Assembly (NCBI RefSeq): GCF_021018895.1
Contig: NC_079369.1
Coordinates: 5,114,694 to 5,178,693, forward strand
Reading direction: 5' to 3'
DNA length: 64,000 nt
From: Seriola aureovittata
Lineage: Eukaryota; Chordata; Actinopteri; Carangiformes; Carangidae
The notes beneath the pieces were generated by a model. The model had not been told where the DNA came from. It was given only the letters and a program-made list of their open reading frames with translations, and did no database searches. The translations under genes and the position numbers were made by a program. Shown here in pieces: positions 24,885 to 38,087 of this stretch; positions within the stretch are counted from its first letter, which is position 1; every line of letters starts with the position of its first letter.

Positions 24885-26216
24885 TTGTGTTCGATCTAAC
24901 TCCTCCATTAAGCAGCCTGTTCGCATCAGTTATAAATAAATTCTAAAAAATTTCAACACTCAAGCCTTCTTGCATGATCTGTCCAAGGTTGAATGGTTCA
25001 GAATCAACCTGATCTGTTTTACGATCTGTTTTACGATCTGTTTAGTGCTGTAGTTAACAAGCATGCCCCTGTCAAGAAAATTAGAACAAAAAAAAATGCC
25101 TCTGTCCCTGGTTTGACCGTGTGATTGCAGTGCTCGCTCAACGGAAAAACTCTGCCTGGCGTAAGGTGCGGCTGTCTAGATCCCCTTCAGACTGGCTGGT
25201 GTTTAGGCAAATTAGAAACAAGGAAACACAAGCTGTTCGAAAGACCAAAGCTGGTTACTACAAAGAACAATTCAATCTTTGTGGCTGTGATCCAAAGAGA
25301 TTCTGGAAAACTGTGAGTGATCTGGAAAATAAACCCTCTTCTCAGCTGCCTTTGTTGCTCAATGTGGGTGATAATATAGTTTCCGACAAATAACGAATGG
25401 CGAACATTTTTAATCAACATTTCGTAAAGTCTGGATCTACTTACGAGTCCGATTACCCCTCTTATGGGCCCCCCTCTCCAAATCCACCTGGAGATTCTTA
25501 TAATACTCCATCGAGGCCCTTCACCCCCCTACATAGACTCACCTTACAGGCTGTCTTGGAGGATGAAGTCCTGAATGAGCTGCTTTGGCTGGACCCTTAT
25601 TTTTTTAAGATTGCAGCCCCAATCCTTGCAGGTCCCATTTCTGATATATTTAATCTGTCTCTCCGTTCATGTTCATAGGCTGGCCAGCATTGGGGTCTCT
25701 CATCATTAGGGTGCAATATGTAAAGTCAGAACAGTTCCTTTCTCAGCCTCCAGTTACTAAAGGTGTCCCTCAGCTCTCGATTCTTGGCCCTACCCTTTTT
25801 ACAGTCCCTTATGCAGTTGGTCCCTCCCCAGATGCAGTACTCATTTCACTCCAGGACAGCGTCCACAGGGTCCAACAGGCTTCCTCCACTTTAAACCTCC
25901 AGCTTAACACTTCCAAGACTAAGGTCATGTGTTTGGTTAGGAAGGGTTCGGTGCCCCCCTCCACCACTGAATATTACTACTACTCTTGGTGGGGCTGTTC
26001 TAGACCAAGTTACTGAATATAAATACTTGGGTATCTGTCTAGACAGCAATCTGTCTTTCTCACATCACATTAGCAGGTTACAGTCTAAAGTCAAATTAAA
26101 ATTAGGCTTTTCATACAGAACTCCCCCTTTTCCTCAAGAGGCTCTTGCCTTTTGCCAGGCTGCCATTGTAAATAATATTTGTTTTTAATGTCTTGCGTGG
26201 CTAAATAAAGGTTAAA

Positions 26217-26247
<31 letters not shown>

Positions 26248-26260
26248 AAAAACACATTTT
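24885..26260 (+). mobile_element. Degenerate L2/CR1-like non-LTR retrotransposon
   Basis: Fragments of LINE ORF2 are readable on the plus strand. SAWRKVRLSRSPSDWLVFRQ and KTKAGYYKEQFNLCGCDPKR lie near 25150-25300, with a reverse-transcriptase GVPQxSILGPTLFT block near 25770. KLKLGFLYRT-like thumb sequence and a short 3' tail end near 26215, followed by a poly-C/poly-A run. Frames shift between 25390 and 25680 and again near 26010. The segment between GVPQ-SILGPTLFT and the later LNTSKTKVMCL block is too short to hold the catalytic YADD box, so the element is dead. The family assignment is by general resemblance. Confidence 0.75.
26217..26252. repeat. Poly-C then poly-A tract
   Basis: About 20 C residues are followed directly by about 15 A residues at the 3' end of the LINE remnant. 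It may be the element's tail. Run length is error-prone in assemblies. Confidence 0.85.
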
Positions 26261-26476
26261 AGGATTTGTGGATAGGACTACTGTGTCCACCCCTCTCAGC
26301 TGGGCAACATAATGCAAGCAGCCATCACCTATTTAAAGAGGCTACTCCAGTCTACAAGTATTGTGTCTTCCCAAATAAAGTAGCTTTATGGAGTGGAGCT
26401 TTAAATTGGCCAGATTATCCTCTCACAGGGCAACTGTGTTAGCAAATCAAGGATTCCAAAAGATGGAGGAAGCATT

Positions 26477-27087
26477 TGTGAGATTTGTAGTTTGAGGCTG
26501 ATAACAAAACTGTATCGTCTAGCAAACCTCCATAACTGCCTTTACATAAAGTAGCATTCATACATTATACAGATGTGTATTCATATTTGAACAAACTCAC
26601 ATTAATCATCTAGAGTTGCATTTAGCTCTTAATGTGACATGTATTCAGAGCATGAAATTAACTTTGTCAATTGCCTGAGTGGCACCAGAATTCATAATAT
26701 TTAACAGCTAGTGTAGTAGTTATCTTAGACTCTCCAGGGAGAGCTGAACCTCTTCAGAAGTTGGCAGGTGAATAAAAATGTGAAGCACAGTGTATGTGTG
26801 TGCACAGAGACTCAAATGTCGGCAGAACGGGGGACGGTTTTTATCCATCTTTTTTCTCCTCAGCTTAAACAAAATGAAAACCGATCCTGCTGATGACGGA
26901 AGAACAACTAAGCATATGTGTTCGCTTAACAGGACGGATTTGACCTTTATGACAATACAAATACATAGTATAGCCAGCAAACAGTGAAATATAACATGAA
27001 AGAGAAAAATATGGCTGTTTATGCGAGGTCATTTTTTTGTGTAGTACATTTAGCATGACACAGTCCTTACATCATCTAAAGACTACA
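26477..27087. repeat. Copy B of the b3gnt5 3' flank duplication
   Basis: This is a diverged copy of 21743-22316 with an extra stretch near 26650. Similarity stops a few bases before the point that would correspond to the b3gnt5 stop codon, and the sequence beyond it does not resemble b3gnt5 coding DNA. Only the 3' flank was copied, or the rest has been lost. Confidence 0.88.
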
Positions 27088-28034
27088 CCTAGCTGAACAC
27101 AATACTAACTTGAGGTCTAGCAGTACAGTTGAAAATAAAAGAGTTTCCCATCACACAGACTTGTGAAAGACTAACTGAGACCTTTACATCACACATTCAG
27201 AAAGAAAATGTAGACAAAAATGTGGTCAGTGGTCAGTCAGTCTAGCAACTAGTCTCCAACAAACTAAAAATAATCATAAACTACACTGTTCAGGGGTCAA
27301 ACTCTGTTCAGGTGAATCCTCTAGCACTAACAGTGCTGAACAGAGCATATTGTTTTATCAGCTGTGTCACTTGCATGTGACTGTTCATACAGTGCTAGTG
27401 AAGGAAATGGGGAATAGAGACATAGACATGTCGCCTACTTCTCTATTCCCCATTTCCTTTGTAATCTTTGAGTCTAATCTTTAACCTTCCTTTCTACAAT
27501 TGTCGGTCAGAACATTAGAAACAACTCCTATACGAAGATAGTGAAGGGTCAAGTGTATTGAACTCCTACCCAGTCCAGTCCGGGTGCTCAGTTCAGTTGT
27601 AGTTTTCTGGCCTGATTAGTTGTGCAGGAAAGTTTTTGTGTGTTTGGTGGTGAGAGCCTTGTGCCAGGCTGAAATATTGAAATTCAAATTTCATACAGCT
27701 TAATTATAACTCGCATAATTAACAGTGACTTAACAAGCTGTAAGACTGAAAGGTTTGTCAACAACTTTCATTGGCAAATTTACTCGACTGTAGCTAATTC
27801 ATTCTGTGAGTTGGCCTTACAACAAAAATGAAACTCTTGGTTGTTCTTTGGTTAATATACTTACAGAAACATCACTCTGTAAACCTTTGAAGTCTGAAGA
27901 CATGGGAAATAGGCCGTGTTTGTGCCTGTCAATAGTAGAAGTTGGCTTGTTAGTTACCGAGATAAATGACAGTCAGTTGATGGATGTCAAAATCTCCCGT
28001 TTTGAAGCTTATTTGCTATGTTTTGTTATGATGA

Positions 28035-28540
28035 TGGAGCAGGCTCCGTGGCCCACTGTGGTTCAGGTCATCTGTCGCCCACCTGCTTGCCATTTACTGT
28101 ATGTGTTTGTATCTTTATTATTTACTTTACTTTACTTGAATACTTTACTTTTATACTTTATATGAATAACAAAGTAAAAAAAAAAAGTAGAGATTTGGCA
28201 AAACAGGTCAGAGACAAGACGTTCAAACCCAGAAAAATCCAAATGCCTCAAATAGTTGTGCATCAAGCAGCAGTAACTGTGCAGGCGACAGACGGGAGGA
28301 GCAGAAGAGCAGAGTGGGTTCAGGACCACAGCTCCCAGTGAGACCAGTTCAAACACCAACATAAGCAGCAGGCAGAAGAAGACTGGAATCTAGTCTGGCT
28401 TTATTTTGGCAGGATAATGATGCTTTGTTTTCCACTCCGGTTTCATCAGAAACTGTAATACACTAATTAAAGGGCTCAACGTCTGTGTGATTCATTCAGA
28501 CCTACATATTCTTATTACAGAAAAATCGAATGACGTAAGA
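28035..28540 (+). repeat. Dispersed repeat family, copy 2
   Basis: It shares 'gggttcaggaccacagctcc', 'ccagttcaaacaccaacata', 'ggaatctagtctggcttta' and 'ttcagacctaca' with copy 1 and 'cagaaaaatccaa', 'caaatag-t-tgcat' and the gggttcaggaccac block with copy 3. A stretch of ttactttacttgaat-type sequence near 28120-28170 looks like an insertion into it. Confidence 0.72.
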
Positions 28541-29804
28541 AAAGCCACTAAAATTCAAATGTCTGCTGCTATATTTACTGTTGTACCATCCAATTTAAAT
28601 TCTTATCTCTACCTCTGTACAAAGTTGTTGTCATGGAATTATCGTTATCTTTCATTTATAAAAAATTCACCTAACACCATTGAATAATGTCAAGAATGAC
28701 ATTAGATGAATAGCATAATAAATGCGGTCTAAACTGGTCCATTTTTTTGAAAGGGGGTTAGACAAATAAACTTTGAATTTAAATGATAATCTACTGTGAC
28801 TTTTCTGTGATGAAGTTGTTTACAAAAAATTACCCTGGGAGGACGTCAACAACTTGCACCTGCAAGTGTAATGTGTAATTATGTTTGATATAAAGATATC
28901 TTGGTATCAATGGAGCATTTTCCTGATATGGTTCAGCCCTAAGTGAGAATAAAACAGGGAAGGGGGTAGATAGAAAAAGAATGCCCCCCCCGCCCAAACA
29001 CAAAAATAACCATTGTATATTGTAAACACCCCCAAACTGCCTGTCCACCATGTTGACCAATTGCCTTTAACTCTGCGGAGGACACTGTGAATGTAAGTGC
29101 TGACCTAGCACAAAGAGTTATAATAGAGGGGCTTTAGTCTAACAGAGGCCCTGAGCAGAGAAGCTGCCGACGTGTGTGCAATGCTGCCACATAATAGGCT
29201 GAACACATATTTCCCCAGCAGCATATTTTGACTGAACACTGGGGTCAACCAACAATAGAGAGCTCTTACAACACATGGCCAAGCCTTAACAGTAGTAGTC
29301 TTGTGACTAAACATGATGACCCATCAAGTAGTAATCTGTACATTTTAATTTATGACTCTGACAGTTGTACTATTTGTTTTGATTTTTTTTTTAGGGGAAA
29401 ACTGTTTATCACAGGAACTGAGTCATTTCGAGTCTCCTGTCACTCTAAATATATGTAGGTTTTAAGCAATCAATTGTTGGGTTTGTAACATACATAAGAA
29501 GCGCTGTCAAACCACAATGTAAATAGAGAATAAAAGAGGAAACGGACGAAAAATCATTTTCACCCTGATCACAGTGTCAACAAAGCTCTCCTTGAGGCGT
29601 ACAAAAGAATTTGGATTGATCAACCTTAATAGAATGAAATAAATCAGCAGAAGCATGATTCCAGATTTCTATAGCACAGATAGGCTTCAAGCATAAGTAC
29701 TAAAACCTGTTGAACATCAACTAACATACTGTATGTTTCATAAAATGTCATTACGACGCCATGGGTGTGGAAAAATTAAATCTCAAACATAGTAAACAGG
29801 ATAA

Positions 29805-30090
29805 GCAGTAGTGGAAAGTAACTATGTGCATTTATTCAAGTACAAATTGTCCACTTTTTTGTTACTTTTGCTTTATTTTCCATTTCATGTTAGTTTATAC
29901 TTCTATATTGTGCTTTTTATTCCGCTATATTTTTCTGACAGCCACTTATCCCCAGCTCAAACTGTCACAACTTTAAAAACAGCAATAATAATCAAATATT
30001 ATGCAACATAACACTGACAAGTGCCATTCTGTTGTATATCAAGTCATTTTACTTTTGCTGTTAATACTTCTGTACGTTTACTCAAGTAAC
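29805..30090 (+). repeat. Fish 'agtggaaagtaact' interspersed repeat
   Basis: 'agtggaaagtaactatgtgc', 'atttattcaagtac', 'tttatacttctatattgtgc' and 'tttactcaagtaac' are hallmarks of a repeat seen many times in teleost genomes. The strings were recognised from memory and not searched. Confidence 0.5.
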
Positions 30091-33000
30091 AGCGCACTGT
30101 ACAAAAAGAAATTATTTGATCAGATCATATGAACGAGATGTGGTTGCAAAGAGCATTATGAGAGAAACTTTGAAAACTTTGTCCACCTGTCAATGTAACT
30201 AACGTTAAGTCAGCGGTGAGAGAAGTATATAATCAGCATTCAGATGCTTGACATAAGTAAAGGGAGTGATGGTGTTCCATCACTGTGTATAAGTGTTTTT
30301 AATTCATTTCTCAAAACTAAATTGGAAAGACTTTGGTCTTCTTTGGTGGAGGCAGTAGAAATATAACATAAGTACCAGAATTGAGTGAAACAAAGTGAAC
30401 GTTCCCAGTTGTCCATGGCAAAGTGATTGTTACAAGCCGAAATAAATTTACACCACTGTGCAGCCTAATCCATACATTACAATAATACTGTCACATCCTC
30501 AGTGATGTCTGCAGGGAATACAGCAGAACCTTGCACATTGAACATTGCCCCCCCAATGAGTTTGGCACCCTATGTGATCAGGACATGAATAAAACAATTT
30601 CAATCAGTTTGTCTAGGTTTGTACAAACTAAATACGAACTTTTTGCTCAAATAATTTCTCAGAAAATAATAGTAAAATTTTAAGCATAGGCCTATTATAT
30701 CAGCAGCCCACTAATACCCAAATGTCTCCAAAGTGTTCTCATTTGTTTGTAGATCATTTGTGCACATTTGTCTAAGCAAAACAAACATCTGTGCCTCTTT
30801 ATTTCCAAACCTATCACATTTTATTTATGCACAAGCAAATGGAAATGGTTCTGGTCATATCCTCCATCATACGAAGACGTACAAATTTAAATTAAACCTG
30901 TGCAACTTTATCCGCTGGAATTACCTTGTTAGTCAAACTATATTAGAATTTTCAGATGAGTCTGAATGACTGGCTCATGCAATTCATTTATCTATTTCTA
31001 TTTAAGTTCAATAAAAATGGTGAAAGTAAATTTCTATGTTGAGGCGTTTCATTGTTTGACATTCATGACTACAGATATCTGCGCCTGTGTCAAAGCACCC
31101 AGTAAATTAATACACATGACAAGGTGAACATGAATAACCTTATCTACAACGATTCTATGGTCATTTCAAGGTACTCCTCCAGCAATGCGCGTAATGTTTG
31201 TGAATGCATACACTATGGCGCCACTGCTGAGAAAAAATGCTAAGGGAAACACTACACCGTAATAAAGATTGGCCTCCATGTTTTATACAAGTTAAAAACA
31301 GCTGTTCTCAGCTTTGTGACAATGTCTTCACCAGCTGATTCAAGCTGTTTGTAATTTGTTTATGTAGATTGAGAAGCAGCAAAATTTTCTTGACTGTCCT
31401 TGAAAGCAGGTGCCACAGTTGGGCTGCCACACTGACTGCTTAGATCCTACCATCTCAAGCAGCCCAAGGCATGAACAGGAATAAAATCACTAAAATGTTC
31501 TATTTTCTATTCTCTTCTAACATTCCATGAATAGAAATTTGAAAAAAGAAAAATGCAAATCTTAATAATATATTTGACAAATTAAAAACATGTTGAAAAT
31601 TTCAATTCAGTTTTTCAGTTTTCATTATCTATATTGGAAAATGAACTGATACATGGACTAAAAACTACTGGTTCATTTTCTTGTGGTCGCTTGTAGGGAC
31701 TCAAGGTTTGTTCTCTGCAAGTGTATTCTGAGTGGTTTGTTTCATCCTTTTACTTTCAGATGGCCAGAAGAGAACAATAGCAGCTTAACTCATGTTGCAC
31801 CGAATCATTAAAGTAGAGCGGGTTAAAATTTGAGACTCTTTGCCAAGAGGTGCAGTGTCATTCATTAGAGTGAGAACATAATCTAAGGTGCACACATTAA
31901 TGGACATCAGTGCTCAGGTGCTGATGTTTGACACCAGGTATTTCGTAACGCTTGAAAGGCCGAGACTGCCCACCATTTGCATCACACATCTCACTGAAAC
32001 TGGTTTTCGGAACAAGTCTCTAAACAGCAGGCAAACAGCACCAATAGGCTATAACCAAAGTCTGTGTCACCTCTTTACATGCTTCTCTTGTAAATGAGCT
32101 GTTTTGAATGTAAGCAAATGTTCCAATGTGGGTTGGAGCAGGGAGAACAGATAACATGAGATAACATCATGGATTGTAAGATAATTAGTTTGACATAGTT
32201 ATGGTTCTCTACATAATGGGTGCTCTTCGCCATGAGGGTGAAATATTACAGGAATGCAGAACATTTCTGTTATTTAGGTTGTGGTCACATGTTGATTCAG
32301 TGTGAGTTCAATCGTACGGTCTGTTGGCCCTGATAACTGGTAACTGACCTGGTAAGCAGGATATAAAAAAAAAAAATTCTGGTTTAGTACAACATTATTT
32401 TTCTTTGCCAAGAAACGCAAGCAGTCAGGCAATCAGCCAGTTGTCCAGATTATCTAAAGAACTTTACGTGTCGGTGAAACTGACAGTGAGTGCACCTGAA
32501 ATATCAATAATAATCCCTCATTGAACAGGAAACCAAACTGTGTGGGTTCGGCTTCATTTCTGCTTGTGTTTCTATAATTTTAACAAATTAACACCGGTGA
32601 ATAAAAAGTATAGAAATAAGGCCCAAGTTGTAGTAAACTGATTTTGTCTTATTCACAATCTGCATATTTTTGGACCAAGTCAATCGAACAATCAGTAATG
32701 CTGGTGTGCGCTGATTTTGGAATAATTGTCCTTTGGTTAAAAGGTCAAATAAACAGGTATTTCCTTATTTTTGCATCTTAGGCTGGCTTCAGACTACCTT
32801 AAGGGTTACCACAGGTCACAGAAGCTACCAAAGCAGCCAGTTCATAATGAAGACAAAAGTGTCATATCATAAACATCATAGTGAACATTGCTGGTTATAA
32901 ATGCTGGCACGTGCCATGTGCAGTGAAGTAGACAACGTTTGTACAAATGTGGATGTAGCATTAATTTACAACTGTTTTTGTTTGTAGGTAGAACTTCTAT

Positions 33001-34888
33001 TTAGTGTGAAGTCAAATCCAGTTGCATAGTATTATAACTTTGGCTTTTGACTGACACACAGAGAGACCAGAGGAAGACAAGAGAAGAGAGATTGAAAGAC
33101 TCTCCTCACATCATCATCTGAGATACTTTTATAAAACAACACTGTGTGTGTCTCCAGAATCAGTTTGTCCTCTAAACCTTATCCTAACTGTTAAAGTTTT
33201 TTGACTGTGACCTGCAGTAACACTATTATATGTAAGAGCAGTGTGGAAACTTGGCTCTTTGTTGTGGGAACCAGATTTCAGCATAAAACACAAAAACCAT
33301 CAGTGCATCCCTGAAAGCAAGAAATTATTTCACTCTCAATTACTCTCAGTATCGATAAAGTTTAGCTGTAATCCAAAAAATATTTTCTGACAGACACCTG
33401 TTATGACTTATGCTGCTGCTGGTGATGGCAACACACACCATGTTCCATGAAATGACTATCAATTAAGCCCCACTACAAATTGAACCTTTAGTCAAACTTA
33501 AAAAGAATAAATGAAAGGTTATAAAACAACATTTAGACCACTGAAAACAAACTCAACACGGAAAACAAAGAACATATTTCAAACATACTCACGCTGAATC
33601 TCATCATGTCTTTGAGTATGAAATGAACATAAATCCTTTCAAATTAATCATTAACGAGAACTACTTTTTATGACTGTGTCCTGTGCTTTTACAATCTGTT
33701 GGCCATATTCCCTTGTTAACATATCCTGCCGATTCTGAACCTGGTTCAGCTCTTTAACCTTTCTGGGATACTCCTGTAAACTCTGAATCTGGCCAGCGAC
33801 ATCCCAACAGAGACATGGTGAAAAGGTGCTACGACTCTCGTATTATTTACTCATCTGACTTCATCAACATGTCACATCCAACTTGTTTTTTTCCCATGTC
33901 TTACCTCTCTAACTCTGTCAGTCTGCTACTGCAAGCTGACGCCTTTAGCCTTGAACATTTGAAGGTATTACAGATTTCATTTAGAGCAACATCTTTCAGC
34001 ACACAAACACACACATACACCCTGTGTTTCTCACTTACCGGGCTGTTTATTTTGAGTACAGATAAATCCTCCTCCTCTCCTCTCCTCTGCTCAGCTCCTG
34101 TGAACTCACTCTCTCTTTGTATCTGTCTACCTGCGAGACACACTTTTTCTGCCTCACACTTTCCAACTGCTTTTTTTCTTTCTTTTGCCCTCTGCTTTCT
34201 GCCACTTCGTCAGACCTTCCTCTTCTCTTTCCTCTCGTCCTCTTTTTCCTGTCGGTACAGTAGTTCATTTGAAGGGCGCTTTAAATGTCTTCTCTGATTG
34301 CCCTGAAAGTCCCTGTCTGAGAGCCTGTGTAGAGAAACACGCTGTGTGCTGGAGTGGGTGGGCACTTGTTTTGAAGTGGGAGGAACCACTGGTCAGCAAG
34401 GGGAGACCTCTTTACCTCCCCTTTACTTTATCCCACCTTCCTCTATATTGTGCTTCACAGAAATGTGTCTGTATTTTTTGTATTTTAGTTTCATGTTTCA
34501 GTTTTATGTTTCTGATGAATGAATGAATGAATGAATGAGGAAGTTAGTAACTTCCCCACAGGCACATTTGAATGCATCACCATCCAGGAAATGCAGTCCC
34601 AAGTATGATTCCCCAAATTAAAAAGTCAGCCATTACTGGCCATCAAACTATATCTAACCATCCTGCAGGAGCTGACATTGGCACTCAGCAGGACTTAAAG
34701 ATTAACAGTCGTTGAAAATTTGTGCAAACTTTGGCAAACTTCTGAATAGATAATAGATACTCCCAAAGCAGTGACAACTGTAGGGGGGTTGAATTTTTAT
34801 ATAACTCACTCGTTTAAATTTCATTCAGGCTTAAAGTTATGCATAATTGAGGGTGAGCTGCTTTGAGTGATATGTGTGTGATCGTATG

Positions 34889-35000
34889 CTCACCACTGCA
34901 GAGGATTTCTGACGCTCTGTTAGAGTGACTGTTGGGTTCTTGGTCACACCCCTGACCAAGGCCCTTCCTGCCCTGTTACTCAGCTTGGCTGAACAGTCAA
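34889..35000 (-). mobile_element. Short Tc1-like transposase remnant
   Basis: 'tgttagagtgactgttgggttcttggtcac' style sequence and 'gaccaaggcccttcctgccc' with 'actcagcttggctgaacagtc' match the same transposase region seen at about 60560-60660 (plus-strand view of a minus-strand coding sequence). Only about 110 bases remain. Confidence 0.6.
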
Positions 35001-37455
35001 TTTACTGGTGGTTACAAAATTCTTCAATAATTTCACAATTATTTAGGTCACTGTGCTGGGAGCTTGATAACAAGTGAGCTTGTTAGCCTGTTAGCCTATT
35101 AGCTTGTTAGCATGCGCATTAAATACAGAATTACAGTGTGGTTTGGTTACTGAACAGTGCAACTAAAAAGCAGGTTTGAAGGTAATAGAGACAAACGAAC
35201 ACACGCCCATACAAGCATGCAGTCATGAAACAAGCAACAATAATCTTTTGTAGACTCTCAACATGCACTCTTCTCTGAATACAAACCACTGCCAAAGTGC
35301 AAATCAAATCACTCAAAGTAACTGTTTGTTATGCCGAACCCTGATGCTAAGTGCTAAGATGCTAAGCTAAATAATGCAGTGGAGCAGTGAATGACGTGCC
35401 TGTATACACAGGACTTAGCAGTTTTATTCTTAATGTTTCTTTGTAAACATTTGTGTTGTCTGCATCAAATATCAAACTCTCTAGTATTGTCAAGTGCTTA
35501 CTATGTTTCTGTGGTGTTTTTATGTAAAGCAACAGACTGTAGCACTGAGCCCAAGACAAATTTCCCCTCAGGCACAATATAGTTTACTTTTTTACAAATG
35601 TTTATATGGGCATCTATTGACAGAGATCGGTCTTGGACATACGTGATTGGAGGATGAATGTGTTTTAAAGTACCAAACCGTAGCATTTGACTATGCTCAG
35701 TGATACAGACACATAGCAAAGCAGTACTCAATTTCAATGCTTAAGCCCAGTAGTGGAAGTTTACAGTTATACAAAAAGTTAATGTGGTGAAATGTTAGTG
35801 GCTCATCTAATTATTTATTTGCTTGTAACTATTTATTTTGGCAAAGAATATTTATTTAACATTTAGTAATATTCAGCAATATATAGAATGCGTGTCCTCA
35901 GTTACATCAGCTGATGCACACATCATGTGGAACCTAACCTAATTATGACTGTACATCAACAGGAGGATAAGTGTGTCTGTGTGCATGTGTAAAATTGCAC
36001 AAATCAGTGCCAGCACTTCGGTTGTAAGCGATTTCTAAGATAGCAGCCATACACAGTTACACTGAGCACATAAGACTAGCCCATTGTGTCCCCATACTTG
36101 TGGACATTCTTAGTTATAATGAGGTTAGAAGAGCACTTCAGTTACAGTCTGGGATGTCCACTTACAGCACGAGGAGAAGTCTGTAGGTGCTCAACGCTCA
36201 AGCGTTTACAGACAGACAAACATTTCATCCAGTTCCTCTATGTGTGTGTGATGTGACAGATGGGAGCATCCGATGCGATTGCTTTGAGCTTTATTGACCT
36301 ATAAAATTATAATGTACATCAAACTGCCTTTTAGCACGTTTCCATGGGACAAAAAGGACCATTATTGCCTGTACATATTTGTGTTGTCCAGGTATATTTT
36401 GTTTTATGGGTATAATAAAGGCTTTAAAACTAGTTTGACAAAAAAAAAAGTCTCAACTCAACCCACTTACAAGCTTTCTACAGAGCTTTCAACCGCATCT
36501 CATTCCATATGGTTGAAAACTCTGAAAACAGATGGTGGAATTGGAGCTTTTTTTTAACAATTTTATATAGTGTTGGGCTGTGTAATCTACAGCAGGGCAT
36601 CATATTTTATCAGATCATCACTTCTTTTGTATGTAAAATGTTAATCTGTGAAGAAAACAGAAACGTGTCAGTTAAATGTCAGCGTAAGTAAAAAGCTGAC
36701 TTCCTCCTGGTGAAAAGATTCCAGCAACACTGATTTAGTAACTTGTGACAATTGGATACGAAATTGCAGTTTCCTGAAGACACACACAGTGTTGATTGAA
36801 GTCCTTGCAACTGAACGTTAAGAAGCAACATAAAATAGTGGAAGGAGGGAGTGGTGAACATGGATGACTGACTCACTCTCACAGGAAAGTCCTGTACTTT
36901 GTTTTTAGCTTGTTTGTTGTAGCCTTTTATTATGATGATAACAGAAATTAGACTCTCCTTAAGAGTGAATAGGCTAAATTGCTAAAACTTCTATGTATAG
37001 ATCAATTGGATTGAGTGTGAGAACAAAGAAGCTATTTTTACTACGTCTTCTCTTTCCACAGTGAATCGCTAGTTTCTGTGTAATCGTGTCTCTTTTGTCA
37101 ATTGGGAGACAAATTCTGATGAAGTCTGATCTCACTGCACGTTCAAAACACCCATCAAACAATCCTCTCAAACAGCGTGTCATTACTGGTGGTTTCATGT
37201 TGCTCTCATTAGCTAAAGGGTCCAAATGGGCAGTTAAGCTAACAACAGCAGAACCACAGCATAGACTGACTCAGGAGGCAAAGTGCTGGTCTCATGTGAC
37301 CAAAGAGCACTTCACTGACACATTTATTACTGGTTACTGATTTTGTTTGTGAGTTTGCAAAGAGCAACACTGGATAGATGAATAAATCAGTGGTTTAGGG
37401 AGGGTAATTCTGCTAGGGTTTCATTATGTGTTCTTTCTTTCCTCTTTTTATGCAG

Positions 37456-37522
37456 ACACATCATGACAGAGCTGATTGAAACAGAGAGGCTATATGTGGA
37501 GGAACTGCAAAGCATAATGGAG
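37456..37522 (+). CDS. mcf2l2: mcf2l2 exon 15 (DH domain start)
   Basis: The exon encodes (R)HIMTELIETERLYVEEL and QSIME, the conserved region 1 helix of the DH domain, with the invariant Glu of the ET-x-x-YV-x-x-L motif that contacts the GTPase switch 1. The acceptor is atgcag and the donor gag/gtatgt. An in-frame ATG lies at 37463-37465. Confidence 0.96.
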
Positions 37523-37971
37523 GTATGTTATTTTAGCTGCTTATGAAGCCTGGTCTAATCTTTTACTTTTATGAGGGATCATTACACTATTACACCTATA
37601 ATTTAGGGTTATAAAATGATCATACTCCACCTGACCATGACCTCCAGGGTTTGATATGTCCAATCAGTTTTTCTGTGAGATTACGCATGCAACAAAGATT
37701 AAAAAGCAAGACTGCATTGATTCTGATAACAATATATCTACCACGTGAAACATAGCATGGTCGTGTGTATTTATTTGTAATTCATTCTCATCACCCATAG
37801 GTGTTGATCAGTGGACTGAGTTTGACATTGCAGAGGGGCATAGGTTAAGAATCTCTGTTTCTCTGGTTGAACTGATTAGTTATGATGTTTTGCTGATTCA
37901 CCAGTTTATTTATGTATAATGTGATATCTTTTTCTTCTTCATCGTCTCATCTTTCTAAACCTCCTCCCCAG

Positions 37972-38087
37972 GGTTATTTTGCAGAGCTAGATAACTCAGA
38001 GCTCAGCCACCTCACCCCCCCGTCCCTGGAGAACAAAAGGGATGTGCTGTTCGGCAACCTGCCAGAGATATATGAATTTCACAACAG
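37972..38087 (+). CDS. mcf2l2: mcf2l2 exon 16 (DH domain)
   Basis: The exon encodes GYFAELDNSELSHLTPPSLE and then KRDVLFGNLPEIYEFHN. The LFGN-x-x-EIYEFHNR block is diagnostic of DH domains. The exon ends after two bases of Arg (ag/gtaggt), completed by exon 17. Confidence 0.96.

Larger units (their letters stand above)
27088..37455. other. Intron 14, distal part
   Basis: It contains dispersed repeat copy 2, the 29805-30090 repeat and a Tc1 scrap at 34889. The remaining DNA is AT-rich with no recognised gene. A pyrimidine-rich open frame at 33815-34297 has no family resemblance. Confidence 0.65.

Noticed and set aside
28498..28690. Possible functional gene next to dispersed repeat copy 2
   Set aside because: The short frame is the edge of a repeated sequence also seen at the left end of the window.
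33815..34297. 160-codon open frame on the plus strand
   Set aside because: It is pyrimidine-rich low-complexity sequence in an intron, lacks family resemblance and has an overlapping open frame on the other strand.
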